A DNA stretch of 64,000 nt from an uncultured Clostridia bacterium (lineage in GTDB: Bacteria > Bacillota > Clostridia > Christensenellales > Aristaeellaceae): contig CAMVEB010000007.1 in NCBI GenBank assembly GCA_947166385.1, positions 62,001 to 126,000 of the forward strand. Reading direction: 5' to 3'. Below are positions 1 through 9,809 of this stretch, piece by piece. The notes beneath the pieces are model-generated. The model was not told the DNA's origin, did no database searches, and saw only the letters and a list, made by a program, of their open reading frames with translations. Made by a program: the position numbers and the translations under genes. Within the stretch, counting starts at the first letter, position 1. Every line of letters starts with the position of its first letter.

Positions 1-2796
1 GTACCCGTAGCTGCCGGGATCCATGGTCGCCAGCAGTTCCTGGGCCTGCCGGATCACCCGCCTGGCGTCTTCTGCCTGGGGTGACTGCTGACCCTGTGAC
101 TGTTGATCCCGGGACTCCTGTTCCTGATCTCCTTCGGTATCCCAGTCCGGACCCCATTCCGGCTGAGCCGGGCTCCATCCGGCACTGTGTACGGTGCAGA
201 CCCGGCCTCCGCTTTCATCGCTCAGGCCCAGGTATTCCGTCAGCACATCCCTGTATTCCGTCCGGAGCAGGTTGTACAGCACATGTCCTTCCGGAATGGT
301 CACCACGCCGCGCTGAATCCGGTTCGGGCAGTATTCCGATGCCGGCATTCCGCTGTCCGCGCAGACCTCCTGCATCCGGTGCAGCTGACAGTATGTCGTG
401 GGCTGAGTGCCTTCCGCCCAGTAATCCGTCACCGTTCCATACCCCTTGGCGTCATTGATGCACGCGTCTGTCGCAATCTGACCGCTCACCGCGCAGGTCG
501 TGACCTGAACCAGCCCGTAGTCTGCCGGAGTTCCTTCCAGAATCTCGCGCTTTTCCAGACCTGCATGGATCTTGTTCATATAAGCCTGCCACAGCGGTGC
601 CGCAGCGCCGCTGCCCGTCGATTTTGAGGACAGCGCCTTGTAATTGTCATGACCGATCCACAGAGCCGACGCGTAGTATCCGGTGATTCCGGAGAAGAAA
701 ACCCCTTTCTGGTCCGAGTTGGTACCGGTCTTTCCGCCGACGACCTGGCCTTTGATCTTAGCCGAGGTCCCGGTACCGGAAGCAACCGCTGTTTTCAGCA
801 TGTCCACGATCATCCAGCTTGTACTCTCGGAGAAAACGCGCCGTCTCTCCTGATGCTGGTGGCCGTCCCAGACCACGTCCCCGTGGGAATCTGAAATGCC
901 CAGCACGGAGATCGGCGCCTGATAGACGCCGCTGTTGGCCAGCACACCGAATGCCACCGTCATCTGCATTGGTGTAATGCCGGAGGATCCGAGGCTCAGT
1001 CCAAATGGTGTGGCGTCAATATGTGCGTCATCAATGCCCATCCGGTGCAGGAAGTCCACGCTGCGCTCCACGCCCACGCGGTACAGCAGCGTCTGTGCCG
1101 CTGCCGTGTTATGCGATTTGGCCATCGCGGTACGCAGCGTTTCGGGACCGGTGTATCCCGCCCCGCCGTAGTTCTTCGGCCAGGTATCCGTTCCGCGGGC
1201 ATCCTTCCATCCGGTAATCGGCACCGGAATGTTATAAACAATGGAGGCCGGACTGGCGCCCAGCTCAAGTGCCGGGGCATAGACCGCGATCGGCTTGATA
1301 GAGGAACCGACAGGCATCTTCATATCCGTTGCCCGGTTCAGGGTCTTCCGGGCAGTCACCTCTGTCCGGGAGCCGACCACGGCCAGTACCTCGCCTGTCC
1401 GGTAATCAAGCACGGCACAGGCCGCCTGGGGCTGCGGAATCTCCGTAAATGTTCCGTCCGCGTTCTTGCTGCGGTAAACCTTGTCACTCGGATCCCGCAG
1501 GGAAGGATACTTGGTCCAGTTCTGCAGCGTATCCTCCACCGTCTGCTGGATGTTCGGATCGATCGCCAGCTGGATCTGGTATCCTCCGGTCCGCAGTTTG
1601 TTTTCCATGGCGCCGCGGTTGGCGGGCGTGTCCTGCAGCCCGTTGACCTTCAGCAGGATCTGCACGCATTCCTTCACCGCGTATTCAATATAGTGCGGAT
1701 AGGCATACATGCTGTTTCCGGCGGTCTGATCCTCCGCCGTGACGGAAGCCGTCGCCGGATCCTTCGCTGCCTCATATTCTTCCCGGGTGATATACTGGTT
1801 TTCATACATGCAGCGCAGCACATAGTCCGTACGCTGGTTGGTGGTGGCGGCATAATCCCGCTCGCCGTCCTGCCGGGTAAAAAAGTTCCTCCGCGGGTTA
1901 TAGTAATAAGGGTTATTGGTTACCCCGGCCAGCATCGCGCACTCGCGGATGGTCAGTTCCCCCAGTTCCTTGTTGAAATAACCCTTGGCTGCCACCCGCA
2001 CACCATAATAGTTCTCGCCCAGGTAGATCGTATTCAGGTAGGTTTCCAGGATCTGATCCTTGGAATATTTCATCTCCAGCTGCAGCGCCAGGTACGCTTC
2101 CTGGATTTTCCGCTTATAGCTCTGCTCCGGGGAAAGAAGCGTGTTTTTGATCAGCTGCTGCGTAATGGTGGATCCGCCCTGCGTTCCCGAGGTCGTCAGG
2201 TTGGCCACAAACGCGCCGACAATCCGCTTCAGGTCCACGCCGCTGTGGGTGTAAAACCGGGCATCCTCCACTGCGATGAAAGCGTTCCGCAGGCGCTGCG
2301 GAATGGAAGCCAGCGGAACCACCATCCGGTTTTCCGTCCCGCGGTAAACCGTCAGCAGATTCCGGTTCCGGTCCCGGAATTCCGAATTCTGCGCCGGCGT
2401 GTCCAGGGCAATCAGGTCCAGCTCCGGCGCGGTATCCACATATCCCTTGGCAATCCCCGCCACCGCGCCGATCCCGGCGATCCCTGCCAGCACAACAATC
2501 AGGAACAGCACCCGGATCGTATTCACCAGGACGCTGACGACAAAGTTCGGCTTTCTCCTCTCCGGCTTGAAAATGCTCTTTCTCGGCGGCTTGATCTGTT
2601 CGGCGGGTTCTTCGTTCCATTCCTCTTCCGGATCATAATACGGCGTCTGCAGATCATCATAAAGCTCCACCGGTGCTGTTTCATCGCTTTCCTCCGGCAT
2701 CTCCGCTTCGTATGCTGTTTCATATTCCCCGGTTTCCCCGAATTCTTCCGGATCCATCCCGTCCTCTTCGCGGAACCGTTTCTTTCTGCTGAACAT
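1..2796 (-). CDS. Class A penicillin-binding protein (PBP1A-like), 3' end missing
   Basis: Bifunctional enzyme that polymerises glycan strands from lipid II and cross-links stem peptides outside the membrane. The frame is open from 2796 to the window edge (932 codons), so the C-terminus is cut off. In order: an acidic cytoplasmic tail (residues 1-83), one membrane segment (about 84-115), a GT51 glycosyltransferase domain with the catalytic Glu in EDARFYTHSG and the GGSTITQQLIKN motif, then a transpeptidase domain with GSSIKP (active Ser and Lys), SHN and GGKTGT. All catalytic motifs are intact. The last visible residues are Gln/Ser/Asp-rich, a likely disordered tail. ATG 2796 is preferred to the in-frame ATG at 2802 because GGGAGG lies 6 nt before 2796 but touches 2802. 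Divergent from clpB. Confidence 0.95.
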   Translation of the reverse strand, partial: MFSRKKRFREEDGMDPEEFGETGEYETAYEAEMPEESDETAPVELYDDLQTPYYDPEEEWNEEPAEQIKPPRKSIFKPERRKPNFVVSVLVNTIRVLFLIVVLAGIAGIGAVAGIAKGYVDTAPELDLIALDTPAQNSEFRDRNRNLLTVYRGTENRMVVPLASIPQRLRNAFIAVEDARFYTHSGVDLKRIVGAFVANLTTSGTQGGSTITQQLIKNTLLSPEQSYKRKIQEAYLALQLEMKYSKDQILETYLNTIYLGENYYGVRVAAKGYFNKELGELTIRECAMLAGVTNNPYYYNPRRNFFTRQDGERDYAATTNQRTDYVLRCMYENQYITREEYEAAKDPATASVTAEDQTAGNSMYAYPHYIEYAVKECVQILLKVNGLQDTPANRGAMENKLRTGGYQIQLAIDPNIQQTVEDTLQNWTKYPSLRDPSDKVYRSKNADGTFTEIPQPQAACAVLDYRTGEVLAVVGSRTEVTARKTLNRATDMKMPVGSSIKPIAVYAPALELGASPASIVYNIPVPITGWKDARGTDTWPKNYGGAGYTGPETLRTAMAKSHNTAAAQTLLYRVGVERSVDFLHRMGIDDAHIDATPFGLSLGSSGITPMQMTVAFGVLANSGVYQAPISVLGISDSHGDVVWDGHQHQERRRVFSESTSWMIVDMLKTAVASGTGTSAKIKGQVVGGKTGTNSDQKGVFFSGITGYYASALWIGHDNYKALSSKSTGSGAAAPLWQAYMNKIHAGLEKREILEGTPADYGLVQVTTCAVSGQIATDACINDAKGYGTVTDYWAEGTQPTTYCQLHRMQEVCADSGMPASEYCPNRIQRGVVTIPEGHVLYNLLRTEYRDVLTEYLGLSDESGGRVCTVHSAGWSPAQPEWGPDWDTEGDQEQESRDQQSQGQQSPQAEDARRVIRQAQELLATMDPGSYGY

Positions 2797-2859
2797 TCTC
2801 ATCCTCCCGCTCACGCGATGCCCTGTTCCGTCTGATGAAAGAATATATCAGGACATTAT

Positions 2860-2889
2860 ATTATACCATAATCTTTCCCGGGGAAACAA
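2860..2889 (-). promoter_or_regulatory. Sigma-A type promoter of the PBP gene, with an overlapping palindrome
   Basis: On the minus strand TTGTTT (2889-2884) and TATAAT (2865-2860) are separated by 18 nt, pointing at the PBP gene. The -35 is embedded in an inverted repeat at 2880-2897: two 8-bp arms, GGGGAAAC and GTTTCCCC, around AA. Such a placement suits a repressor operator, but no regulator is identified. Confidence 0.6.
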
Positions 2890-2927
2890 GTTTCCCCTCT
2901 TCGTTCATCCAACGAATGAAAAAGGGG

Positions 2928-2955
2928 TTGACATCCCGCGAAAAATGAGTACAAT
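2928..2955 (+). promoter_or_regulatory. Sigma-A promoter of clpB
   Basis: TTGACA (2928-2933), a 16-nt spacer and TACAAT (2950-2955). The expected transcription start falls just before or at the CtsR box at 2965, so bound CtsR would block initiation. Confidence 0.8.
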
Positions 2956-2964
2956 GATATCGAA

Positions 2965-2981
2965 GGTCAAAGTTAGTCAAA
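2965..2981 (+). promoter_or_regulatory. CtsR operator (heat-shock heptad direct repeat)
   Basis: GGTCAAA (2965-2971), three bases, then AGTCAAA (2975-2981). This matches the CtsR consensus of two RGTCAAA heptads spaced by 3 nt. It lies between the -10 box and the ribosome-binding site AGGAGG (2990-2995) of clpB, so clpB should be derepressed on heat or protein-folding stress. The ctsR gene itself is not in the window. Confidence 0.85.
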
Positions 2982-3002
2982 CTACCTTCAGGAGGTATGA
3001 AT

Positions 3003-5594
3003 ATGAACATGAATCAGTTTACGCAAAAGACCCTGACAGCCCTGCAGCGGGCCCAGTCTCTTGCTGTTGAATACGGCCATGTGGATGTGCAGCAGGAGCA
3101 CATTCTCTCCGCCCTGACGGAGAACCGGGAGGATCTGGTCCCCCAGCTTCTGTCCAGGTGCGGGATCTCGGTGGAAGCCTTCCGCCGTTCCCTGGAGGAC
3201 AGCTTTGCCCGCATGCCCCGCGTCTCCGGCTCCTCCGCCAGCCAGCCCGGTTTCGGCAAGGATGTGGAAAAAGCTCTGCTCGAGGCGGAAGCCGTTGCAA
3301 AACAGATGAAGGATGAATACCTTTCCGTCGAACACCTGTGGATCGGCCTGTGCACAAAGGCTTCCCCGTCCGTCAGCCGGATCCTGAATTCCGTCGGCTA
3401 CCATGCGGATGCTTTCCTCAAAGCCCTGCGGGAGGTCCGTGGTTCCGCACGGGTTACCTCCGATTCGCCGGAGGAAACCTATGACGCGCTGAAGAAATAC
3501 GGATCGGACCTGGTGGAGCTGGCCCGGCAGCAAAAGCTGGATCCTGTCATCGGCCGTGATTCCGAAATCCGGAATGTTATCCGCATCCTTTCCCGCAAAA
3601 CCAAGAACAATCCGGTTCTCATCGGGGAGCCCGGCGTCGGGAAAACAGCCATCGCAGAAGGGCTGGCCCTGCGGATCGTCCGGGGGGATGTGCCGGAAAG
3701 CCTGAAGGACAAAACGATTTTCTCCCTCGATATGGGCAGCCTGATCGCCGGCGCGAAGTTCCGCGGGGAATTCGAGGAACGGCTGAAAGCCGTCCTGGAG
3801 GAAATCAAAAAGAGTGACGGCCGTATCCTGCTCTTCATCGATGAACTGCATACCATCGTCGGCGCCGGTAAAGCCGACGGCGCAATGGATGCCGGCAACC
3901 TTCTGAAGCCCATGCTGGCCCGGGGGGAGCTGCACTGCATCGGCACCACCACCCTCAATGAATACCGGAAATACATCGAAAAGGATGCCGCGCTGGAGCG
4001 CCGCTTCCAGCCTGTGATGGTCTCCGAACCGACGGTGGAGGATACCATCGCCATCCTGCGGGGACTCAAGGAGCGCTATGAAGTTTTCCACGGCGTCAAG
4101 ATCCAGGACGCGGCGCTGATCGCCGCCGCCACGCTTTCAAATCGGTATATCACCGACCGGTTCCTGCCGGACAAGGCGATCGACCTGGTGGATGAAGCCT
4201 GCGCGCTGATCCGCACAGAGATCGATTCTCTGCCCTCTGAGTTGGACGATATTCGCCGTCATATCATGCAGCTGGAAATCGAGGAAGCCGCCCTGAAGAA
4301 GGAAGAGGATTCCCTTTCCCGGGTTCACCTGGATGAGGTACAGAAAGAGCTGGCGGAACAGCGGGATCAGTTCAACTCCATGAAGGCCCGCTGGGAAGCC
4401 GAGAAGGAAGCCATTTCCCGGGTCACCGGGCTCCGGGAGGAGATCGAACGCGTCAACGCACGGATCGAAGAAGCCGAGCGCAGCTATGACCTGAACAAAG
4501 CAGCCGAGCTGAAGTACGGCGAACTCCCCCGCCTGAAGCGGGAACTGGAAAAAGAGGAAGCCGTTGCCGAGGAATCCCGCGGGGAGAACAGCCTGCTGCG
4601 GGACCGGGTGACTGAAGAGGAAATCGCGCGGATCATCTGCCGTTGGACCGGTATCCCGGTCTCCCGCCTCATGGAGGGCGAACGGGAAAAGCTCCTTCAT
4701 CTCGAAGAGGAGCTGCATCGCCGGGTCATTGGCCAGGACGAAGCAGTCCGCAAGGTTTCCGAAGCGATCCTCCGTTCCCGCGCCGGCATCCAGGATCCGA
4801 ATCGGCCTCTCGGCTCTTTCCTGTTCCTGGGGCCCACCGGCGTTGGGAAAACCGAGCTGGCCAAAGCACTGGCGCAGGCGCTGTTTGATGACGAAAAGAA
4901 TATGGTCCGGATCGATATGTCCGAATACATGGAAAAATTCAGCGTCTCCCGTCTCATCGGCGCACCTCCCGGATATGTGGGTTATGATGAAGGCGGTCAG
5001 CTGACCGAGGCCGTCCGCCGCCACCCCTATTGCGTTGTCCTGTTTGATGAAGTGGAAAAAGCGCATCCGGACGTCTTCAATGTCCTCCTGCAGGTATTGG
5101 ACGACGGACGCATAACCGACAGCCAGGGGCGCACCGTGGACTTCAAGAACGCCATCCTGATCATGACCAGCAACCTCGGCAGCGAATACCTGCTGGAAGG
5201 CATTGAAAACGGCGAAATCCGGTCCGAAGCCCGGGAAGCGGTCGACCGCCTGCTGAAGACGCACTTCCGTCCCGAATTTCTGAACCGGATTGATGAGATT
5301 GTTTATTACAAGCCCCTGACCCGCGATGAAATCGGCCGGATCGTCGGCCTGATGATGGATAATCTGAACCATCGTCTGGAGAACCGCCAGCTGAAGGTTG
5401 TGCTCACAGACGCGGCTCTTCAGGCCGTTATCGACCGCGGTTTTGACCCGCATTTCGGTGCGCGTCCGCTCAAACGTTACCTCCAGGCGCATGTGGAAAC
5501 TCTGATTGCCCGCCGGGTCATCGCCGCCGATGTGGTTCCGGATTCCACCCTCACAGTGGATTTGGATGAGAACGGGCAGATTATGATTCGTTAA
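3003..5594 (+). CDS. clpB: ATP-dependent disaggregase ClpB
   Basis: Hsp100 AAA+ chaperone that extracts polypeptides from aggregates together with DnaK. 863 residues, the usual ClpB length. Two Clp_N repeats occupy about residues 1-145; the first AAA+ module has Walker [14 protein letters not shown] and Walker [10 protein letters not shown]; the long coiled-coil middle domain (about 405-525) with heptad-rich Glu/Leu sequence separates ClpB from ClpC, ClpA and ClpE; the second module has [13 protein letters not shown] and [16 protein letters not shown] 3003 is chosen because AGGAGG lies 7 nt upstream; the ATG at 2997 would be only 1 nt from it. Control by the CtsR box at 2965 is read from the sequence. 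The last 14 bases overlap the convergent methyltransferase gene. Confidence 0.95.
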   Translation: MNMNQFTQKTLTALQRAQSLAVEYGHVDVQQEHILSALTENREDLVPQLLSRCGISVEAFRRSLEDSFARMPRVSGSSASQPGFGKDVEKALLEAEAVAKQMKDEYLSVEHLWIGLCTKASPSVSRILNSVGYHADAFLKALREVRGSARVTSDSPEETYDALKKYGSDLVELARQQKLDPVIGRDSEIRNVIRILSRKTKNNPVLIGEPGVGKTAIAEGLALRIVRGDVPESLKDKTIFSLDMGSLIAGAKFRGEFEERLKAVLEEIKKSDGRILLFIDELHTIVGAGKADGAMDAGNLLKPMLARGELHCIGTTTLNEYRKYIEKDAALERRFQPVMVSEPTVEDTIAILRGLKERYEVFHGVKIQDAALIAAATLSNRYITDRFLPDKAIDLVDEACALIRTEIDSLPSELDDIRRHIMQLEIEEAALKKEEDSLSRVHLDEVQKELAEQRDQFNSMKARWEAEKEAISRVTGLREEIERVNARIEEAERSYDLNKAAELKYGELPRLKRELEKEEAVAEESRGENSLLRDRVTEEEIARIICRWTGIPVSRLMEGEREKLLHLEEELHRRVIGQDEAVRKVSEAILRSRAGIQDPNRPLGSFLFLGPTGVGKTELAKALAQALFDDEKNMVRIDMSEYMEKFSVSRLIGAPPGYVGYDEGGQLTEAVRRHPYCVVLFDEVEKAHPDVFNVLLQVLDDGRITDSQGRTVDFKNAILIMTSNLGSEYLLEGIENGEIRSEAREAVDRLLKTHFRPEFLNRIDEIVYYKPLTRDEIGRIVGLMMDNLNHRLENRQLKVVLTDAALQAVIDRGFDPHFGARPLKRYLQAHVETLIARRVIAADVVPDSTLTVDLDENGQIMIR

Positions 5595-6180
5595 CTGCCC
5601 GCAGCACCCAGAACCCGCCGCTTTTATCCAGCTTCTCCACCGATCTGTAGATCGTCTGAAGGTAGCGGATACAGCTTTCGGCGCCCTGCTGTTTCCGGAT
5701 CACCAGGTACAGGGAGCCGCCGGGTTTCAGGCAGGATGCGCAGTCGGCAAACATTTTGTAGATCACCTGTTTCCCGGCCCGGATGGGTGGGTTCGTCACC
5801 ACGGTGTCAAACTTTCTTCCCATAAAGGCAGCCATGCCGTCGCTTTCCGCGCAGATAACCTCTGCGCGGTTTCTTTTTGCGTTTTCCCGGCTCAGGTCCA
5901 GCGCCCGGATGTTGACATCCGCCATGGTCACCCGTGTCCCGGGCCATTTCTTTGCGATGGTAATCCCGATAACGCCCCATCCGCAGCCGAGATCCAGGAT
6001 CTCCCCCTGCATCTCCTCCGGCAGTGCTTCCAGCAGCAGCCGCGTTCCCGTGTCCACTTCCCCCCGGGAAAAAACCCCTGCATCCGTGGTAAAAGTCATT
6101 GGAATTCCCCGGTATTCCCAGGTACATTCCGCCGGTCGGGATTCACTCTGCGGATCCCGGGTGTAATAATGGTCGTTCAT
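5581..6180 (-). CDS. Class I SAM methyltransferase of the RsmC/YbxB type
   Basis: Probable RNA (guanine N2) methyltransferase, 199 residues, the single-domain form found in Gram-positives rather than the two-domain E. coli RsmC. SAM-binding motif I is LDLGCGWGVIG, and the catalytic motif IV is TNPPIRAGK, characteristic of the MTS family that methylates exocyclic amines. The start MNDHYYTRDP matches the typical N-terminus, and its ATG overlaps the TGA of the upstream pseudouridine synthase gene (ATGA at 6177-6180), so translation is probably coupled. A longer frame to 6252 exists but has no support. Last gene of a four-gene minus-strand operon; the rRNA position modified is not known from sequence. 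Confidence 0.85.
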   Translation of the reverse strand: MNDHYYTRDPQSESRPAECTWEYRGIPMTFTTDAGVFSRGEVDTGTRLLLEALPEEMQGEILDLGCGWGVIGITIAKKWPGTRVTMADVNIRALDLSRENAKRNRAEVICAESDGMAAFMGRKFDTVVTNPPIRAGKQVIYKMFADCASCLKPGGSLYLVIRKQQGAESCIRYLQTIYRSVEKLDKSGGFWVLRAVNES

Positions 6181-6920
6181 GCGTCCTCTCTTTCCGTCAT
6201 GCCCGCTGCTTTCCGAAGGGCTTCCAGCTCCGCGTCCGTCAGTTCCCGCCACATACCTTCCTCCAGGGCTGGATCAAGCTCCAGCGGCCCGAAGGAACAC
6301 CGGTGCAGTTGCAGCACTTCATGCCCGACCGCATCGAACATCCGTTTCACCTGGTGGAATTTGCCTTCGGTGATCACCATCTCCGCCAGCGAGGTTTCCG
6401 CTTCCGCCCGCAGGATCCGCAGTTCCGCTCCCCGGGCTGTAAAATCCCCCAGATCCAGGCCCGCTGCAAAGGCTTCCGCGTCCTTCTCTTCCAGCCTGCC
6501 CCGGACCGTTGCCCGGTATCGCTTGTCCACATGCCGTCCCGGGCTCAGGAGCCGGTGATTCAGCTCCCCGTCGCAGGTAAAAACCAGCAGGCCCGTCGTA
6601 TCCTTATCCAGCCGTCCGACCGGCATGCAGCCGATTCCCCTGTACACTTCCGGCAGCAGATCCATGACCGTGCGCTGTTTCGGATCCCGCGCCGCGGTCA
6701 GCACTCCGGCCGGCTTGTGCATCATCACATGCCGCGTAACCCGGCCGTCCAGCGCTTTTCCCCGCAGGGAAAGAACATCCCGATCCGGATCAAAAGAACA
6801 GGCGGGATCCCGGATGACCCGCCCGTTCACCGCGGCCGCTCCGCCGCGGATCCAATCCTTTACTTCGCTGCGGCTGCCCTCTCCCAGAGCTGCCAGCCAG
6901 CGGTCCAGTCTCATTTTCAT
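6177..6920 (-). CDS. Pseudouridine synthase, RsuA/RluB family
   Basis: Isomerises a uridine in rRNA to pseudouridine. 247 residues. An N-terminal S4 RNA-binding domain (MRLDRWLAALGEGSRSEV, about 3-60) precedes the catalytic domain with the GRLDKDTTGLLV motif, whose Asp is the nucleophile, and the family segment EGKFHQVKRMF. RsuA-type enzymes modify 16S and RluB-type 23S rRNA; the sequence alone does not decide. It overlaps the membrane-protein gene upstream and the methyltransferase downstream by ATGA junctions, giving a small rRNA-modification pair behind aconitase. Confidence 0.9.
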   Translation of the reverse strand: MKMRLDRWLAALGEGSRSEVKDWIRGGAAAVNGRVIRDPACSFDPDRDVLSLRGKALDGRVTRHVMMHKPAGVLTAARDPKQRTVMDLLPEVYRGIGCMPVGRLDKDTTGLLVFTCDGELNHRLLSPGRHVDKRYRATVRGRLEEKDAEAFAAGLDLGDFTARGAELRILRAEAETSLAEMVITEGKFHQVKRMFDAVGHEVLQLHRCSFGPLELDPALEEGMWRELTDAELEALRKAAGMTEREDA

Positions 6921-7741
6921 TCTTTCAGTCCGTTCACATAAGCCCCCGGGACCAGGGACCGAAGGGGCAGCAGCGGCACCGTCAGCGCTGCGCCGACTGC
7001 CAGGATCACCAGTGTCGTTCTTGTTGAAGGTTTCTTCGCGGTTCCCTGAAGTACACCGCTCACATCATCCAGCAGCGGCGCGTACCGGAACAGCACGATG
7101 ACCACCGCGATAAACAGCGGCGCCAGGAAAACCAGGGAGCAGCACCAGCAAAGCACCATTTTCCCCCGATGGCCCTTCAGCAAACCTTTCCGCTCCAGTA
7201 CAAAGACATGCCGATCCCCGCTGTGGAAGGCAATCCCTGCAGCGAACAGCAGGATCAGCCCGAGAAGGATCAGAAGCAGGTAGATCATGCCTGTCTTCAG
7301 GTCTTTCCCGCCGAACCTGTGAATGTTCTGCATCACGGTCAGCCCGTCCGTACTCCCGGCGAACTGATCCCACGCGTAGATCAGCGCGGCGATCAGCGGC
7401 GCTCCCCAGATCAGCAGGATCAGTGTTTTTTTCAGCCCGTAGCCCAGTTTTCTTCCGTAGTCGGTGAAATCCGCCAGCTGCCGGCTGAACAGGTGCCCGC
7501 CTTCCTGGCTGTCCTGCATCGCCCGGGCAGCGTTCACCCGCGCGGGCAGCATGATGCAAATCCACAGGAGTGCGGAAAGCGCAGCCAGGTATTTCAGCGG
7601 CCCCTTTTCCGACAAAAGCAGCAGCGGAGAGAGGCAGATCAGCGTCATGCATCCCTCTGTCACCAGAAATCTCACTGTTTCTCCCATGTTGCCGGCTGCG
7701 GTTTTCATCGCGTTCCGGAACGCATCGGATATTTTCATCAT
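6917..7741 (-). CDS. Polytopic membrane protein of unknown function
   Basis: 274 residues with about six hydrophobic segments (near 28-65, 107-125, 150-172, 197-222 and 245-265), separated by short basic loops. No catalytic motif is recognised. The N-terminal part (MMKISDAFRNAMKT) looks like a cytoplasmic amphipathic helix. A good GGGAGG precedes the double ATG at 7741/7738. It sits 16 nt after aconitase and overlaps the pseudouridine synthase start by 4 nt, so it is co-transcribed, but the neighbours do not suggest a role. Confidence 0.75.
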   Translation of the reverse strand: MMKISDAFRNAMKTAAGNMGETVRFLVTEGCMTLICLSPLLLLSEKGPLKYLAALSALLWICIMLPARVNAARAMQDSQEGGHLFSRQLADFTDYGRKLGYGLKKTLILLIWGAPLIAALIYAWDQFAGSTDGLTVMQNIHRFGGKDLKTGMIYLLLILLGLILLFAAGIAFHSGDRHVFVLERKGLLKGHRGKMVLCWCCSLVFLAPLFIAVVIVLFRYAPLLDDVSGVLQGTAKKPSTRTTLVILAVGAALTVPLLPLRSLVPGAYVNGLKE

Positions 7742-7757
7742 TCTCCTCCCTGCCGGT

Positions 7758-9686
7758 TTATCCCTGGGTCCGGATAAAGTTGATCAGTCCTCCTGCGAGG
7801 ATCATTCCCTTCTGACGTTCCGTCAGGGGCATCTTCACCCAATAGGATTCCTGCTTCGTCTCGTTCCGCAGCTCCAGTTCATCCCGGCCCGCTTCAATCG
7901 CCGCACGGATGCCCGGCAGCGACAGCTCGTCCCCCTGGTCGATCCGGTCATAATCGCTTTCCTCTGCGAAAGAAAGCGGAAGAATCCCGTTATTGATCAG
8001 GTTCGCCTGGTGAATCCGGGCAAAGCTCTTTGCCGCCACCGCGCGGATCCCCAAATACAGGGGCACAAGCGCCGCATGTTCCCGGCTGGAGCCCTGGCCG
8101 TAGTTGGCCCCGGCAACCAGGATGCCGCCTTTTTCCGCTTTCGCCCGGGCCGGGAATGTCTCGTCCACCGGCGTCAGGCAGAAATCGCTCAGGTGCGGGA
8201 TGTTGCTGCGGAAAGGCAGCAGTTTCGCATTGCTGGGCATGATATGGTCCGTGGTAATGTTATCCTCCATCTTCAGGAGCACCCTGCCCCGCACGCTGTC
8301 CTCCAGATCATGCCCCAGCGGGAAGGGTTTAATGTTCGGGCCGCGCACTACTTCGACCTCATCCTCCCGGCCTTCCGCCGCAGGCGGGATCACCAGATTG
8401 TCATTGATCTCGAACAGTGCCGGCTGGTCCACCGTCAGGTCGATGTCCAACGTCCGCGGGTCGGTCAGCACACCGGTCAGCGCCGTCACCGCCGCTGTCT
8501 CACAGCTGGTCAGGTAAATCCCGGCGGAAGCAGTCCCGCTGCGGGCATAGAAATTCCGGTTGTTCGTCCGCACGGATACCGCGTTTGTCTTTGGACTCTG
8601 CCCCATACCGATGCAGGGGCCGCAAGCGCTCTCGAGAATCCGCGCTCCGGCGCCCAGCATATCCGCCAGCGCGCCGTTTTTCGCCAGCATGGTCAGCACC
8701 TGCTTGCTCCCCGGGCCGATCACGAGGCTTACGTCCGGATGTACCGTCTTGCCTTTCAGGATCCTCGCCACTCGCATCATATCCTGGTAGCTGGAGTTCG
8801 TACAGCTGCCGATGAACACCTGGTCCACCTTGATCGGTCCGACGTTCTTCACTGTCTCCACATTGTCGGGCATATGCGGACGGGCCACCAGAGGCTCCAG
8901 CTCGTCCAGGCAGATTTGCACCGTCTCATCGTATTCGGCGCCCTCATCGGCACTCAGTTCCCGGAAGTCCCCTTCCCTTCCCTGGGCTTTCAGGAATGCC
9001 CTGGTCACCTCATCGCTCGGGAATACAGAGGTTGTTGCTCCGAGCTCGGCGCCCATATTGGCAATCGTCGCCCGCTCAGGTACCGTCAGGCTTCTGACGC
9101 CTTCACCCGTATATTCCATCACTTTGCCGACGCCGCCCTTGACGCTCAGCCGGCGAAGCACCTCCAGGATGATATCCTTCGCTGCCACGGCGTAGGGAAG
9201 CTTCCCCGTCAGCCGGATTTCAACAACCTTCGGATAGGTCAGATAGTAAGCGCCGCCGCCCATGGCCACCGCCACGTCCAGACCGCCGGCCCCGATGGCG
9301 AGCATGCCGATGCCGCCGCCTGTCGGGGTATGACTGTCGCTGCCCAGCAGCGTCATCCCGGGAACGCCGAAACGCTCCAGGTGTACCTGGTGACAGATAC
9401 CGTTCCCCGGCTTGGAGCAGTAGATCCCATGCTTCTTTGCCACGCTCTGTATGTACTGGTGGTCATCCGCGTTCTCGAACCCGGTCTGCAGCGTATTATG
9501 ATCAATATAGGCCACGCTCCGCCGGGTCTTGACCCGGCCGATTCCCATCGCCTCAAACTGCAGGTAGGCCATCGTCCCCGTGGAATCCTGGGTCAGCGTC
9601 TGGTCAATGCGGATCGATACTTCCTCCCCGGCCTTCGGCGTCCCGCTGACCAGGTGATCGTTCAGGATCTTTTGCGTCAGATTCAT
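7758..9686 (-). CDS. Aconitate hydratase, short (about 640 residue) single-chain type
   Basis: Interconverts citrate, cis-aconitate and isocitrate with a [4Fe-4S] cluster. 642 residues, shorter than the about 890 of AcnA and matching the form first named from Aquifex. The substrate/cluster segments are visible: LGSDSHTPTGGGIGML, IGSCTNSS and SACGPCIGMGQ (cluster cysteines), and a C-terminal swivel domain with GANYGQGSSREHAAL. The start MNLTQKILNDH has GGAGG 9 nt upstream; the frame extends to 9746 but without support. Homoaconitase/isopropylmalate isomerase is less likely because those are two-subunit enzymes of other length. First gene of a four-gene operon, downstream of a terminator. No citrate synthase or isocitrate dehydrogenase gene is nearby. 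Confidence 0.9.
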   Translation of the reverse strand: MNLTQKILNDHLVSGTPKAGEEVSIRIDQTLTQDSTGTMAYLQFEAMGIGRVKTRRSVAYIDHNTLQTGFENADDHQYIQSVAKKHGIYCSKPGNGICHQVHLERFGVPGMTLLGSDSHTPTGGGIGMLAIGAGGLDVAVAMGGGAYYLTYPKVVEIRLTGKLPYAVAAKDIILEVLRRLSVKGGVGKVMEYTGEGVRSLTVPERATIANMGAELGATTSVFPSDEVTRAFLKAQGREGDFRELSADEGAEYDETVQICLDELEPLVARPHMPDNVETVKNVGPIKVDQVFIGSCTNSSYQDMMRVARILKGKTVHPDVSLVIGPGSKQVLTMLAKNGALADMLGAGARILESACGPCIGMGQSPKTNAVSVRTNNRNFYARSGTASAGIYLTSCETAAVTALTGVLTDPRTLDIDLTVDQPALFEINDNLVIPPAAEGREDEVEVVRGPNIKPFPLGHDLEDSVRGRVLLKMEDNITTDHIMPSNAKLLPFRSNIPHLSDFCLTPVDETFPARAKAEKGGILVAGANYGQGSSREHAALVPLYLGIRAVAAKSFARIHQANLINNGILPLSFAEESDYDRIDQGDELSLPGIRAAIEAGRDELELRNETKQESYWVKMPLTERQKGMILAGGLINFIRTQG

Positions 9687-9701
9687 GCTCTTTCCTCCGG
9701 T

Positions 9702-9732
9702 AAAAAGGACGGTCACTCTTTCGGGTGACCGT
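9702..9732 (-). terminator. Rho-independent terminator after serS
   Basis: On the minus strand an 8-bp stem (ACGGTCAC / GTGACCGT, 9732-9709) with an 8-nt loop is followed by CCTTTTTA. It closes the rpmH-to-serS transcript and separates it from aconitase. Confidence 0.75.
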
Positions 9733-9809
9733 ATCCTGGTTTTCATATTCTATTATTCTTCGCTCTCCGGGGAAAGTCAATCCGCCGCGGCGGAAAGAAC
9801 ACAAGAAAT

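Noticed and set aside
1021..2835. 604-codon plus-strand frame opposite the penicillin-binding protein
   Set aside because: Antisense shadow of a GC-rich gene; no family motif, no ribosome-binding site, Arg/His/Pro-rich translation.
7464..9728. 754-codon plus-strand frame
   Set aside because: Antisense to aconitase; no motifs.
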